A stretch of DNA of 64,000 nt from UBA2031 sp037189985 (lineage in GTDB: Bacteria > Pseudomonadota > Gammaproteobacteria > Pseudomonadales > Moraxellaceae). Below the pieces are notes generated by a model. It did not search any database. It saw only the letters and a list, made by a program, of their open reading frames with translations, and was not told the DNA's origin. This document shows, piece by piece, positions 1 to 9,107 of the stretch. The first letter of the stretch is position 1; each line of letters opens with the position of its first letter. The stretch is taken from positions 107,420 through 171,419 of the forward strand of contig JBBCJX010000011.1 of the NCBI GenBank assembly GCA_037189985.1, in the 5' to 3' direction. The position numbers and the translations under genes are program-made.

Positions 1-54
1 AAAGAGGCATGAAAAACTCCGGAAAGAGAGAGATGGAACGAGCCGCGACTGGCC

Positions 55-354
55 CTACAACTCCTTGCTCATCTGACGCAGAAACTCCTGAATGACATCT
101 TCATTGCGCTTGAAAAAACTCCACTGACCTACCTTGCGGCTGCTGATCAGCCCGGACCGCTGCAATACGGCCAGATGCGCCGATACCGTGGACTGCGACA
201 AACCACAGCGCTCGAACATGCCGGCACACACCCCCAGCTCCAGCGGATGCTCCTGTGCAGAAAAATGCTTCTGCGGCTCCTTGAGCCAAGACAGCATTTC
301 ACGGCGCACGGGATGACCCAGGGCCTTGATGGCCTCATCAAAATCAAGCGGCAC
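55..354 (-). CDS. ArsR-family winged-helix transcriptional repressor
   Basis: A helix-turn-helix protein of about 99 residues. The N-terminal helix around ALGHPVRREMLSWL and the recognition helix CGLSQSTVSAHL followed by a wing (GLISSRKVGQW) are typical of ArsR regulators. Two cysteines in a C-x6-C arrangement (VCAGMFERC) sit just before the recognition helix. The usual ELCVCDL metal site is absent, so sensing may be by thiol chemistry rather than arsenic; this is inference. I chose the GTG start at 354 because GGAGGG lies 7 nt upstream and relatives begin MPLD; an in-frame TTG at 369 lacks such a site. It is divergent from the channel gene at 554. Its target may lie left of the window or be its own promoter. 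Confidence 0.85.
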   Translation of the reverse strand: MPLDFDEAIKALGHPVRREMLSWLKEPQKHFSAQEHPLELGVCAGMFERCGLSQSTVSAHLAVLQRSGLISSRKVGQWSFFKRNEDVIQEFLRQMSKEL

Positions 355-371
355 GCGCGAACCCTCCAATA

Positions 372-411
372 TCGCAATATTGCGAACTATATATCGTTAA
401 ATTTCGATATA
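372..411. promoter_or_regulatory. Two palindromes, probable ArsR operator
   Basis: An AT-rich island upstream of the repressor gene holds a perfect 14-bp palindrome TCGCAATATTGCGA (372-385). Next to it is an inverted repeat with 7-bp arms, TATATCG (390-396) and CGATATA (405-411), separated by 8 bp. Position and symmetry fit autoregulation by the ArsR-type repressor. Which of the two is the true operator cannot be told from sequence. Confidence 0.55.
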
Positions 412-553
412 CAATAAAAGCCAGGGGCTCCATGCCACGTGCATTCCCAAGCAAAAGCCGGAGCAACAAGACTGGTATGTGACAGAACCCTCGCCCTGTC
501 GCAAACTGCATGGCTAGAATGCCCAAGCCGCACAAGGCGATTTCTCCCAGGAC

Positions 554-2089
554 ATGACCATGCCGGATGCATCCTCCCCCTTGCTTGCCCACCTGCTCTC
601 TGCCTGGCACCCGGTCTATCTGAATGCGCTGGTGGCAGCCGCCATCCTGCTCTTCATACTGGTGCGCAAGCGCCCCGAAGATCACCTGCTGCGCAACACG
701 CTGATCTTTGCCGCGCTCTGCGGCCTGCTCATCCTGTCAACAGGCATCGCCTCATGGCTGGGCTATGCGGAAACCGCCGGTACGCTGGATGCCATCACCA
801 TCCTCGTGCTGGGCCTCTTGGTCATACGCCTCGCCGGGCTGGTGCTCTTCCGCGTGCTGGTGCCGGTGATGCACCTGCATCCACCGCGCATCATGGAAGA
901 CATCATGCTGGTGCTGGCCTACGTGATCTGGGGTCTGGTCTGCCTGGGCAACGCCGGCCTGGACCTGGGCAGCCTGGTCGCCACCTCGGCCGTCATCACC
1001 GCCATCCTTGCCTTCGCCATGCAGGACACGCTGGGCAACATCCTCGGCGGCATTGCCCTGCAACTGGATGACTCAATCCATATCGGCGACTGGGTAAAAG
1101 TTGATGATGTCAGCGGCCGCGTGATCGAAGTGCACTGGCGCCATACCGCCGTGCGCACGCGCAACGGCGAGATCGTGGTGCTGCCCAACAGCCTGCTGAT
1201 GAAATCCAAGTTCACCATCGTCAACCGTGACGACACACCGCAATGGCGGCGCTGGGTATATTTTTCCGTCGGGCTAGAAACCCCGCCACAACGCGTCATC
1301 AGCGTGGTGGAAAAGGCCGTGGGCGATGCCGCCATTCCTCTTGTCAGCAAATCACCCATGCCATCCTGCGTGATCATGGATTTCCGCGAGGGCGTGGCGC
1401 TGTATGCCCTGCGCTACTGGCTCACGGATGCACTGGCCGACGACCCGACCGACTCTTCCGTGCGCGTGCATGTGTATGCCGCGCTGCAACGCGAAGGCTG
1501 GCGCTTCGTGCCACCGGCCCTGGACGTGAACATCACCACCGACAATGCCGAGTTGCAGGACCGCGAGCGCGAGCGCGAAATCAGCCTGCGCTGCAAGACC
1601 CTGCGCCGCATCGACATGTTTGCCGATCTCTCCGATGGCGAGATAGCGCATCTGGCCCATTCACTCACCTATGCGCAGTTTGCCCGCGGTGACGTCATGA
1701 CCCGTCAGGGAGCCGTGGCGCACTGGCTTTATGTGCTGATCAAGGGCGAAGCCGATGTCTGGTATGAATCTCCGGGACAAGCACGTCGGCTGCTGACCAC
1801 GTTGCCGGCCGGCCGTGTTTTCGGGGAAATGGGATTGATGACGGGGGAACCGCGCCGCGCCACTGTAACGGCGCGTACGGATGCCGAGTGTTATCGCATC
1901 GACAAGAAACAGTTCGGGGAAGTGATGCAGTCACGGCCTGAACTGGCAGAAGCCTTTGCCAGCGTGCTCACGGAGCGGAACAAGCAGCTTGTTGCCGTCC
2001 AGCAGCAGGCGCAGCCGGTAGACCACGACCAGCAGAAAGCACATTTGCTGGCGAACATACGGCGATTCTTCAGGCTGGAGTCACTCTGA
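554..2089 (+). CDS. MscS-family mechanosensitive channel with C-terminal cyclic-nucleotide-binding domain
   Basis: A 511-residue inner-membrane protein. Hydrophobic helices occupy roughly residues 15-165. The MscS pore and beta domain follow; the pore-lining region is around LGNILGGIALQLDDSIHIGDWV at about 157-180, shown here only by position and ends (LGN...DWV). The C-terminal part (about 350-490) is a cyclic-nucleotide-binding domain with a phosphate-binding cassette containing FGEMGL near residue 423 and RRATV just after. The family releases solutes under membrane tension; the extra domain suggests gating or modulation by cNMP. A second ATG two codons in (560) is equally possible as start. 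It converges with the antiporter gene, and the two may both serve ion or osmotic balance. Confidence 0.9.
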   Translation: MTMPDASSPLLAHLLSAWHPVYLNALVAAAILLFILVRKRPEDHLLRNTLIFAALCGLLILSTGIASWLGYAETAGTLDAITILVLGLLVIRLAGLVLFRVLVPVMHLHPPRIMEDIMLVLAYVIWGLVCLGNAGLDLGSLVATSAVITAILAFAMQDTLGNILGGIALQLDDSIHIGDWVKVDDVSGRVIEVHWRHTAVRTRNGEIVVLPNSLLMKSKFTIVNRDDTPQWRRWVYFSVGLETPPQRVISVVEKAVGDAAIPLVSKSPMPSCVIMDFREGVALYALRYWLTDALADDPTDSSVRVHVYAALQREGWRFVPPALDVNITTDNAELQDREREREISLRCKTLRRIDMFADLSDGEIAHLAHSLTYAQFARGDVMTRQGAVAHWLYVLIKGEADVWYESPGQARRLLTTLPAGRVFGEMGLMTGEPRRATVTARTDAECYRIDKKQFGEVMQSRPELAEAFASVLTERNKQLVAVQQQAQPVDHDQQKAHLLANIRRFFRLESL

Positions 2090-2119
2090 GAGCGGTAGGT
2101 GAGCCCCCTCACCTCAGCC

Positions 2120-2145
2120 CTCTCCCTCCCCGCTTACAGGGAGAG
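2120..2145. repeat. Intergenic inverted repeat between convergent genes
   Basis: CTCTCCCT (2120-2127) and AGGGAGAG (2138-2145) form an 8-bp stem with a 10-nt loop. There is no T-run, so it is not a standard terminator. The surrounding CCCTCACC...CCCTCTCCC wording resembles short palindromic repeats scattered in many proteobacterial genomes. Confidence 0.4.
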
Positions 2146-2183
2146 AGAGGCGCACTTCCTGTCCAGCGACCTTGAGCAGGTCC

Positions 2184-3902
2184 TCAGGCTGCTGTTGCCG
2201 TCGTCTCTGTAGACGGATTCACGTGCTCCAGCAGAACACGTGCGATTTCACGCTCGCCCATCACGACAAAATTGGCGCCATGCTCCTGCAGGTGCGTCAC
2301 TTCGGCATCGAAGTGGGCACGGGCACAAATGTCCAGATCAGGTTTGAGCGCACGGGCATGCTGTGCGATCTGCCCCGCCTCCAGGCCATTGGGGATGGCA
2401 ATGATGAGCCAGCGCGCATGCATGACGTTGGCCGCCAGCAACACCTCGTTGCGTACGGCATTTCCCATCACCGTGGTCAGTCCTTCTTCGCGCAAGGCAT
2501 CCACGCGGTCACGACCTCCTTCGATCACTACCAGTGGCACACCCCGTTCGCGGAAATACTTGCTGATGACACTGCCGACCCGGCCGTGGCCGATCAGGAT
2601 GGCATGATCCATTTCCGTCACGGGCTCCGGCTCTTCCACCGTCGTGCCATCACTGACCGGCTCTGCCGTCGGCACGGGATTGGCACCCTCGCGCTTGTCG
2701 AACCATGGCTGCAGGCGGTCGATGCCGATGAAGAGCAGCGGATTGACGAGAATGGAAAGGATGGCGCCGGCCAGCACCAGATCACGGCCGGTATCGGACA
2801 TGAGTCCGAAGGCTATGCCCAGACTGGCGAGGATGAAGGAGAACTCGCCGATCTGCGCCAGGCTGGCAGAGATGGTGAGCGCCGTGCTGGTGGGGTGCCC
2901 GAAAAGGCGGACGATGGCAAAAGCCGCAATCGACTTGCCGATCACGATCACCAGCAGCGCGCCGATCACGGCCAAGGGCTCGTGCAGGATGATGGCGGGA
3001 TTGAAGAGCATGCCAACGGATACGAAGAACAGCACGGCAAAGGCATCACGCATGGGCAGCGAGTCCTCTGCCGCCTTGTGGCTCAACTCGGACTCGTTGA
3101 GGATCATGCCGGCAAAGAATGCGCCCAACGCAAACGACACGCCGAAGAGCTTTGCCGAACCGAAGGCAATGCCCATGGCAATGGCCAAGACGGAAAGCGT
3201 GAACAACTCGCGCGAACCGGTGCCCGCCACACGCTCCAGCATCCAGGGCACGAAGCGGCGGCCACCGATGATCATCACGGCCACAAAGAGGGCAACCTTG
3301 CCCAGGGTCAGAGCCAGTTCCAGCCAGACCGGATTACTGGATACCTCGTGCCCTTCCACAGCCGGAACCGTTCCCCCCAGCAGGGTGGCCGTGGCCGGCA
3401 GGAGCACCAGCGCCATGACCATCACCAGGTCTTCGACAATCAGCCAGCCCACGGCAATGCGACCGCGCTTGGTATCCAGCAGTTGCCGCTCCTCCAGCTC
3501 ACGCAGCAGAACCACGGTACTGGCCACCGACAGGGCCAGGCCGAATACCAGACCCTCGCCGAAGGTCCAGCCCAGTGCCCAGGCCAGTCCCATCCCCAGC
3601 ACCGTGGCCACGGTGATCTGCACCAGCGCCCCGGGCACGGCAATGTTCTTTACCGACATCAGGTCCTTGAGCGAGAAATGCAGGCCCACGCCGAACATCA
3701 GGAGGATCACCCCGATTTCCGCCAGTTCCTGTGACAACGCCGTGTCCGCCACGAAGCCCGGTGTGTAAGGACCCACTACCACGCCAGCCAGCAAGTAACC
3801 TACAAGAGGTGAGATACGGAGGCGGGTGGCAACGGCACCAAAGAGGAAGGCCAGCACGAGGCCGGCAGCAATGGTGGCGATCAGGGGCGTGTCATGGGGC
3901 AT
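2184..3902 (-). CDS. CPA2-family monovalent cation/proton antiporter (YbaL/RosB/KefB type)
   Basis: A 572-residue protein with a Na+/H+ exchanger domain (about residues 10-395, some 12 membrane helices). It carries the family segment GVILLMFGVGLHFS near 65-78 and an Glu-Asp pair in VEDLVM near 158. A cytoplasmic Rossmann TrkA-N (RCK-type) domain follows at about 432-550, with the nucleotide-binding glycines GHGRVGS. This is the layout of K+ efflux antiporters. The ATG at 3902 has GGAG six nucleotides upstream and is preferred over the adjacent TTG. The charged linker 405-430 is longer than in KefB. No KefF/KefG partner is adjacent, which favours the YbaL-like branch. Confidence 0.88.
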   Translation of the reverse strand: MPHDTPLIATIAAGLVLAFLFGAVATRLRISPLVGYLLAGVVVGPYTPGFVADTALSQELAEIGVILLMFGVGLHFSLKDLMSVKNIAVPGALVQITVATVLGMGLAWALGWTFGEGLVFGLALSVASTVVLLRELEERQLLDTKRGRIAVGWLIVEDLVMVMALVLLPATATLLGGTVPAVEGHEVSSNPVWLELALTLGKVALFVAVMIIGGRRFVPWMLERVAGTGSRELFTLSVLAIAMGIAFGSAKLFGVSFALGAFFAGMILNESELSHKAAEDSLPMRDAFAVLFFVSVGMLFNPAIILHEPLAVIGALLVIVIGKSIAAFAIVRLFGHPTSTALTISASLAQIGEFSFILASLGIAFGLMSDTGRDLVLAGAILSILVNPLLFIGIDRLQPWFDKREGANPVPTAEPVSDGTTVEEPEPVTEMDHAILIGHGRVGSVISKYFRERGVPLVVIEGGRDRVDALREEGLTTVMGNAVRNEVLLAANVMHARWLIIAIPNGLEAGQIAQHARALKPDLDICARAHFDAEVTHLQEHGANFVVMGEREIARVLLEHVNPSTETTATAA

Positions 3903-4086
3903 CAATGTCTCCGTGAAATGAAGGGAATTCTGGCAAAGAGTGCATAAATAACCCGTGAGCCGGGATCATGGAAAGGGATTTTCCCTGGCTTGTTGTTCTG
4001 ATTTCTTTATTCCAGCCAGTTTGGCCGGCACCAGCGCGATGCCGACCTTCTCGAATAACGCAAGATTCGACCCTTACTGCACCAAC

Positions 4087-4117
4087 AAAAAACGGGGGCC
4101 CAAGCCCCCGTTTTTTT
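4087..4117 (-). terminator. Rho-independent terminator of the gsp-FHA operon
   Basis: Stem CGGGGGC / GCCCCCG (4093-4099 and 4104-4110) is flanked by A-run and T-run, so it can work in both directions. It sits 13 bp past the stop codon of the FHA gene. Confidence 0.85.
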
Positions 4118-4129
4118 ATGGGAAAAGGA

Positions 4130-5098
4130 TTACTTGAAGATGAAGAAGGCCGCGATGCCTGCCAGTACCACCAGGGCAATCAGCACCAGAGGGCCAAGAC
4201 CGCCACCCGAGGCCGGAGTTGCCGCGGGAGCCGGTTTGGCAGCTGCAGGCCGTGGCGCAGCTGCTGCAGGCTTGGGGGCCGGCGCAGGCGTGGCAACCGC
4301 TGCGGGGCGAGGGGCAGCCGGAGGCGGTGATGCAGCAGGAACAGGAGCAGGCGGCGGGGCCACCGGAGCCGCAGGGGCTGGCTTGGGCGCAGGAGCCGCC
4401 GCCGGACGCGGTGCGGCCACCGGGCGGAACTGCGTCATGTCCGCTTCGTCAAAGCTCTCTTCCTGTTCGGCAGGGCCCACGACCTTGAAGGTCATGGCAT
4501 CGAACTTCACTTCATCCCCGTTCTTGAGCACGGTCTCGTCACTACGCTTGCCGTTGATGAATGAACCATTGGAGGAACCCAGATCCTTGACCCAGAGCTT
4601 GCCACTGCGCACCGACAGTTCGGCATGGCGGCGCGAGACATGGGCGCCGGCCACCACGATGTCGCAACCCGGATCACGGCCGATCACCTTGGTGCCGTCG
4701 ATCAGGAACATCTTGCCGGAAATGGTGCCGGTCATGGCCTTGACCTGCCACTGTGGCAGCGCCGGCTTTTCCAGCTCACGCTTGACGGCCTCGGGCAGGA
4801 CGGCGGGACCCTTGGACGGATCGACAAGCTGGGTATCGATCAGGTGGAAACGGATGACGTCACCAGCCTGCACTTCGCGCTTGCCCGCCACCTTCTCGCC
4901 GTTGACGAAGGTGCCATTCACACTGCCGGAATCCCAGATGAAGAGCTTGCCGTCTTCCTGGCGCAATTCGGCATGGAACACGCTCACGCCTTCATCATTG
5001 ATGACTAGGCTGTTGCTCTTGTCTCGGCCGATGGAAATGCGCGGATCAACCAGCCACATGGAAGGCTGGCGGTTATCCAGGAATTGCAGTTTCAGCAT
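4130..5098 (-). CDS. Membrane-anchored protein with two FHA domains
   Basis: A 322-residue protein with two forkhead-associated (phosphothreonine-binding) domains. The first covers about residues 20-90 (SIGRDKSNSL, VSVFHAEL, GSVNGTFVNG). The second covers about 135-205 (VIGRDPGCDI, VSRRHAEL, SSNGSFINGK). A long Ala/Pro-rich linker (about 230-295) leads to a single C-terminal membrane helix ending FFIFK, so the FHA domains should face the cytoplasm. The second FHA domain keeps the canonical GR...SRRH...SNG residues; the first has VFH in place of SRRH, so it may bind differently or not at all. It is the last gene of the gspN-gspC-gspD strand group, 42 bp after gspD, with a terminator behind it. 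A role in phospho-dependent control of secretion is only suggested by this position. Confidence 0.85.
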   Translation of the reverse strand: MLKLQFLDNRQPSMWLVDPRISIGRDKSNSLVINDEGVSVFHAELRQEDGKLFIWDSGSVNGTFVNGEKVAGKREVQAGDVIRFHLIDTQLVDPSKGPAVLPEAVKRELEKPALPQWQVKAMTGTISGKMFLIDGTKVIGRDPGCDIVVAGAHVSRRHAELSVRSGKLWVKDLGSSNGSFINGKRSDETVLKNGDEVKFDAMTFKVVGPAEQEESFDEADMTQFRPVAAPRPAAAPAPKPAPAAPVAPPPAPVPAASPPPAAPRPAAVATPAPAPKPAAAAPRPAAAKPAPAATPASGGGLGPLVLIALVVLAGIAAFFIFK

Positions 5099-5140
5099 GA
5101 TGACGACCTTCCATTTGTCTCAAAAAAGAAAAACCGTAAA

Positions 5141-7222
5141 TCAGGGCACGGGTGTCGTGGTCGCACCCGGCTCCTGTTCAAGCCGGGGCTGTCCCCCGTC
5201 CTGCAAGGACGGTGCCGGAGCGGGAGCCTGAGCTTCCGGAGCCGGTGCCGCCTTCGGCGGATGATAGCCCTGATAAATCGCCTCCACCCGCTCGGGGAGG
5301 CGCGAAACCTTGCCATTCTTGCTCACCGCCATGTCCAGCGTGCGCATGGCGTCGTACTGGCGCTGGCTCAGGGCAGCCGCGCCGTTGCCGTCGCGCAGCA
5401 GCGTGGGCTGCAGGAAAACCAGCAGGTTCTGCTTGGTCTTGCTGTCCTTGGTGGCGCGGAAAAGATAACCGAGAAGCGGGATGTCGCCCAAGAGAGGAAC
5501 CTTGCTGACTGTCCGCTTGTTGTCGTCCTGGATCAGGCCGCCAAGCACGATGGTCTGGCCGTCATCGGCCAGCACGGTGGTCTTGATGGAGCGCTTGCTG
5601 GTGATGAGGTCGGCGGAGTTGATGCCCGTGGTGGCAGGCTGTACCGCGGAAACTTCCTGCTCGATTTCAAGGCGGATGGTGCCGCCCTCGCCGATATGCG
5701 GGATCACCTTCAGCGTGATGCCCACGTCCTGACGCTCGATGGTCTGGAAAGGGTTGCTGGTCGTGGTGCTGGAACTGGTCGTGGTGCCTGTGATGAAAGG
5801 CACGTTCTGGCCAACCACGATCTTGGCTTCCTGGTTGTCCAGCGTCATCACACTGGGCGTGGACAGCAGGTTGGCATTGGTAACGGTGGAAAGCGCCTGG
5901 ATCAGTGCACCGTAAAAGGCACGATCACCATTGGCATTGGTGCGGGTACGACCAAGACCGATGGAGGCGCCGTCACCGATACCGGCAGCAGCAGGATTAT
6001 CGGTAGCGATGGCCGTACCGAGTTGCACCAGACTGGCGCCTGCCGTTGAGAAATTGATGAGACCCACGCCTTTGGAAGGATCGCCGGAAGCCCACTGCAC
6101 ACCCAACTGGTGGGCATTGTCGCCAGAGACCTCGACAATCGCTGCCTGGATCAGCACCTGTGAGCGACGCTGGTCGAGCTGGTCGATGACGCTGATCACT
6201 TCTTTCATGAGCGCAGGATCAGCACGTACGACCAGTGCATTCAGTGTCTCGTCGGCGATCAGGCTGACACCTCCCGCGCTGATGGCGGTTGGTGACGAAC
6301 TGCCCGACGCAGCATTGCTGGCCGCAGGAGGAACACGGTTGCCCTCATTGCTCACCAGACCGCGCAAGACCTCTGCCACCTGCTTGGCAGAAGCGTGCTT
6401 CAGTCGCACCACACGCACACCGCCCAGCCGTTCATTTGGCGTATCCAGCGTCGTCACCAATTCGCGCAGACGCTTGCGGCCCTGCTCATCGCCCTTGAGA
6501 AGAAGGCGGTTGGAGCGCGCGTCGGCCACCACGCGTACCCGGAAAAACTGGCGGCTGTCCTTGCTGGCGCCTGCCGTATTGCCCACGCCAGTGAGCGACT
6601 CCAGCATGGTGACGACATCGTCCACGCGGGCATCCTTGAGCGGGAAGACTTCGACATGGTCGCCATCAACCCCGTCCAGCTGGGCAATGATCTGGTTGAG
6701 GGCATCCACATTGTTCGCGCGATCAGACACCACCAGCGCATTGGCACTGGGAATGGCGGCAAGATGTGCAAACTGCGGCATCATGGGACGCAGCACCGGC
6801 ACAAGATCGGTGGCATTGGCATTCTCAAGCTGGATGACACGCGTCACCAGAACCTCGCCGCGTTGCGCCACATCCACATCCACCGGCACCGCCATCTGCT
6901 TGGCGTTCACGTCCGGTACGATCTTGATCACGCTGCCACTGGGCACGGCGGCAAAACCGTTGACGCTGAGCACACTGAGGAAGAGGTCATAAAGCTGGTT
7001 GGCGTTGAGCTCCTTGCTGGAGATCACGGTGATGGTGCCTTTCACGCGCGGGTCCACCACAAAATTCCGGCCGGTGACTTCCGCCACCTCCGTCACCAGG
7101 GCAGAAATGTCGGCGTCCTTGAGGTTCACCTTCCAGGTACGGGGCTTGGCCGCATCCACCGGCAAAGAAAGCACGAGCAGGAGGCCGGCGAGCGCAAATG
7201 ATTTGAAAAAGACAGCACGCAT
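5141..7222 (-). CDS. gspD: Type II secretion system secretin GspD
   Basis: A 693-residue outer-membrane secretin that forms the exit pore of type II secretion. A signal peptide ending at VDAA is followed by the N0 domain (WKVNLKDADI, with VDPRVKGTITV), N1-N3 repeats, and the secretin core with VPFITG and VPLLGDIPLLGYLFR at about residues 570-590. The Gly/Ser-rich stretches typical of N3 are present near residues 310-320. The ATG at 7222 lies 4 bp after the gspC stop; an upstream TTG at 7243 would overlap gspC and looks unnecessary. A Pro/Ala-rich C-terminal tail may be the pilotin-binding region. Confidence 0.95.
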   Translation of the reverse strand: MRAVFFKSFALAGLLLVLSLPVDAAKPRTWKVNLKDADISALVTEVAEVTGRNFVVDPRVKGTITVISSKELNANQLYDLFLSVLSVNGFAAVPSGSVIKIVPDVNAKQMAVPVDVDVAQRGEVLVTRVIQLENANATDLVPVLRPMMPQFAHLAAIPSANALVVSDRANNVDALNQIIAQLDGVDGDHVEVFPLKDARVDDVVTMLESLTGVGNTAGASKDSRQFFRVRVVADARSNRLLLKGDEQGRKRLRELVTTLDTPNERLGGVRVVRLKHASAKQVAEVLRGLVSNEGNRVPPAASNAASGSSSPTAISAGGVSLIADETLNALVVRADPALMKEVISVIDQLDQRRSQVLIQAAIVEVSGDNAHQLGVQWASGDPSKGVGLINFSTAGASLVQLGTAIATDNPAAAGIGDGASIGLGRTRTNANGDRAFYGALIQALSTVTNANLLSTPSVMTLDNQEAKIVVGQNVPFITGTTTSSSTTTSNPFQTIERQDVGITLKVIPHIGEGGTIRLEIEQEVSAVQPATTGINSADLITSKRSIKTTVLADDGQTIVLGGLIQDDNKRTVSKVPLLGDIPLLGYLFRATKDSKTKQNLLVFLQPTLLRDGNGAAALSQRQYDAMRTLDMAVSKNGKVSRLPERVEAIYQGYHPPKAAPAPEAQAPAPAPSLQDGGQPRLEQEPGATTTPVP

Positions 7223-7226
7223 ATTC

Positions 7227-8099
7227 TTAGAATTTCCGTTCAAGGGTCACCATCTGGCCACCGCGCTTGATTTCCACTTTCACATTGCCACCCGACTGCA
7301 GGTCGGTCAGCACGTCACGATCACGACGGGGATCACCCAGGCGACGTCCGTTGATGCTGACAAGATGATCGCCAGGCTTGAGCCCTGCTGCACTGCGCAG
7401 GTATTCCGGCGTATCCGCCGTAATCTCGTAACCATCGGCGCCGGTCTTCAGCCCCATTTGCTGCACGAACTGCTCCGGCGCACTCGCCATGGACTGGATC
7501 GCATTGTTCAGCAGGTCCCGCCAGTTATCGTTGCCTGTGGTAGGGGATGGTGTGGGAGTCGCCCCGAGCAGGCCGGTTTTTTCAAAGCGCAGGACCTCGC
7601 TGGCACCGCCACGCCGCAGCAGGATACGGTCATCATAAACCTCGGCCAGCGTGGCACCGCCCGGCAGGTTGTCATTGACGCGGTAAACCTTGGTGGGCGC
7701 AGCCGGATTATTGCGCTCGGCCACGATCGCACTGGAGCGCTCGGGATCATTGTTCACGAACACACCGGTCAACCTCAGTTGCAGGCTGGTGTCCGGAGCA
7801 TTGGCTGCCTCACCCGTCGCCGTGGCTACCGGGGGCTGGCCGAAAAGGTCGAGGCTGGCCAGACGGGAGACATCGACTTCAGGCGCGGTACGGCGCTGGG
7901 GCAGATCCGGTACGGGCAGCCGGGCACCGTCATGGCCGGCCAGCAACCAGACCAGACCGGCAAGCACCCAGGCAATCCAGGCCGTGGCTGCCACACGCAG
8001 GACATGACCGGCCACTGTCGCCATGCGTCCATCTGCCATGCTGCCCAGTAACGTCAGATCCACGTTCCGCCTGCTCCCGATTCCGCGCGATGATGCCAC
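7227..8099 (-). CDS. gspC: Type II secretion system protein GspC
   Basis: About 290 residues. One membrane helix near residues 35-52 is followed by the periplasmic homology region (LRLTGVFVNNDPERSSAI, then YRVNDNLPGGATL) that contacts GspD N0. A C-terminal PDZ domain includes GLKPGDHLVSINGRRLGD. It links the inner-membrane platform to the secretin. The GTG start at 8099 has no good ribosome site; a GTG at 8063, with GGCGGA just before it, or the ATG at 8039 are reasonable alternatives. It sits directly upstream of gspD. Confidence 0.92.
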   Translation of the reverse strand: MASSRGIGSRRNVDLTLLGSMADGRMATVAGHVLRVAATAWIAWVLAGLVWLLAGHDGARLPVPDLPQRRTAPEVDVSRLASLDLFGQPPVATATGEAANAPDTSLQLRLTGVFVNNDPERSSAIVAERNNPAAPTKVYRVNDNLPGGATLAEVYDDRILLRRGGASEVLRFEKTGLLGATPTPSPTTGNDNWRDLLNNAIQSMASAPEQFVQQMGLKTGADGYEITADTPEYLRSAAGLKPGDHLVSINGRRLGDPRRDRDVLTDLQSGGNVKVEIKRGGQMVTLERKF

Positions 8100-8149
8100 A
8101 GGCCGGCATCACTGCTGATGAAGATTTGTCGCATGAAGAAAACCACCCG

Positions 8150-8911
8150 TCACAGTGCCTGCCGGGCAGTGACGACCACGGCATCCGGGTCGGAACCACT
8201 GCCACGGTAGCCGGGCGAATAGCGCAGCAAACGCTCGCGCAACTGGGTTTCAAGCTGGCCGTCCGGCGTCAGCCTCACGGTGGCAAGCCCCAGGCTGCCC
8301 TGGGCTTCGTTCAAGGCCAGCACCAGCGTTTCGCCGTCCAGACGCACCGTCACCACAAGTGGCGGCAACGTTGCACCCTGCGCCTGCCCGTTCACGCTGT
8401 ACTGCATGGGACCGCCACTCCAGTACAACTGCCCCCCTGCTGCCAACCAGGCACCCTGACCATAGCCGGCACGTGCCAGCACGAGATTTTCTGCCCGCAC
8501 GGCGCCCGGCAGGCTCCAGCCCGAGGGCAGCATCTGCTGCACCATGGCCACCGGAATCTCGCCCTGCATGCCATCCAGTTTCCAGCGGCCCAGCCCCAAC
8601 TCCAGCACACCATCCAGTTGCAGCGCCCCCTGGGCATGCAGCAACGCCACCAGCCTGCCAGTCAGCAATTTTGCAGGTTGCACACGCCAATCAACGAAAG
8701 CGTTGTTGGCGCCCTGCACCATCGCAGCCTGGCCCTGCCAGACGGTGCCACCCCATGCACTCACCTGCACCGGCAGGGACGCAGGCAAGGCCTTCTGCAA
8801 AAAAGCAGCAGGCGCGCGCGCCGCCAGAGCCAGTACCAGCAGGAAAAAGCCCAGGATCAGATAGGGAAACAGCGCAAGAGACGCATCCTCGCGCCGTACA
8901 GCGTCGGTCAT
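8150..8911 (-). CDS. gspN: Type II secretion system protein GspN
   Basis: A 253-residue protein with one N-terminal membrane helix (about 14-34, PYLILGFFLLVLALAAR) and a mainly beta-structured periplasmic body. The segment VSAWGGTVWQGQA after the helix is characteristic of GspN. It is the first gene of gspN-gspC-gspD. GspN is an accessory component present in only some type II systems, and its role is poorly defined. The other gsp genes (E-M) are not in this window, so the system is scattered. Confidence 0.85.
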   Translation of the reverse strand: MTDAVRREDASLALFPYLILGFFLLVLALAARAPAAFLQKALPASLPVQVSAWGGTVWQGQAAMVQGANNAFVDWRVQPAKLLTGRLVALLHAQGALQLDGVLELGLGRWKLDGMQGEIPVAMVQQMLPSGWSLPGAVRAENLVLARAGYGQGAWLAAGGQLYWSGGPMQYSVNGQAQGATLPPLVVTVRLDGETLVLALNEAQGSLGLATVRLTPDGQLETQLRERLLRYSPGYRGSGSDPDAVVVTARQAL

Positions 8912-8987
8912 CAGGGCCTCAGAACAGTGAAGAAGGACACAATGTCCGCAGGAGTTCTTGTTATGCAGGGTCAGGCAAAAAAATGAC

Positions 8988-9014
8988 TTGCCACAGGCTG
9001 GCGTTCTTTATAAT
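8988..9014 (+). promoter_or_regulatory. Sigma70-type promoter for the DUF481 protein gene
   Basis: A perfect TATAAT (9009-9014) is preceded by TTGCCA (8988-8993) with a short 15-bp spacer. It lies about 95 bp before the start codon. The -10 is convincing; the -35 spacing is tighter than usual. Confidence 0.5.
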
Positions 9015-9107
9015 GCGGGCGGTCTAAAAAGGCGAGCCCGGTTCCACTGCGGCACGCGCACTCCACCCGCGCTTACTGCCTGCGCATACCAAGGAGAACA
9101 CCTGCTC

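Noticed and set aside
2172..3734. Long open frame on the plus strand across the antiporter gene
   Set aside because: It is the antisense shadow of a clear CPA2 antiporter; the protein is Gln/His/Arg-rich with no domain.
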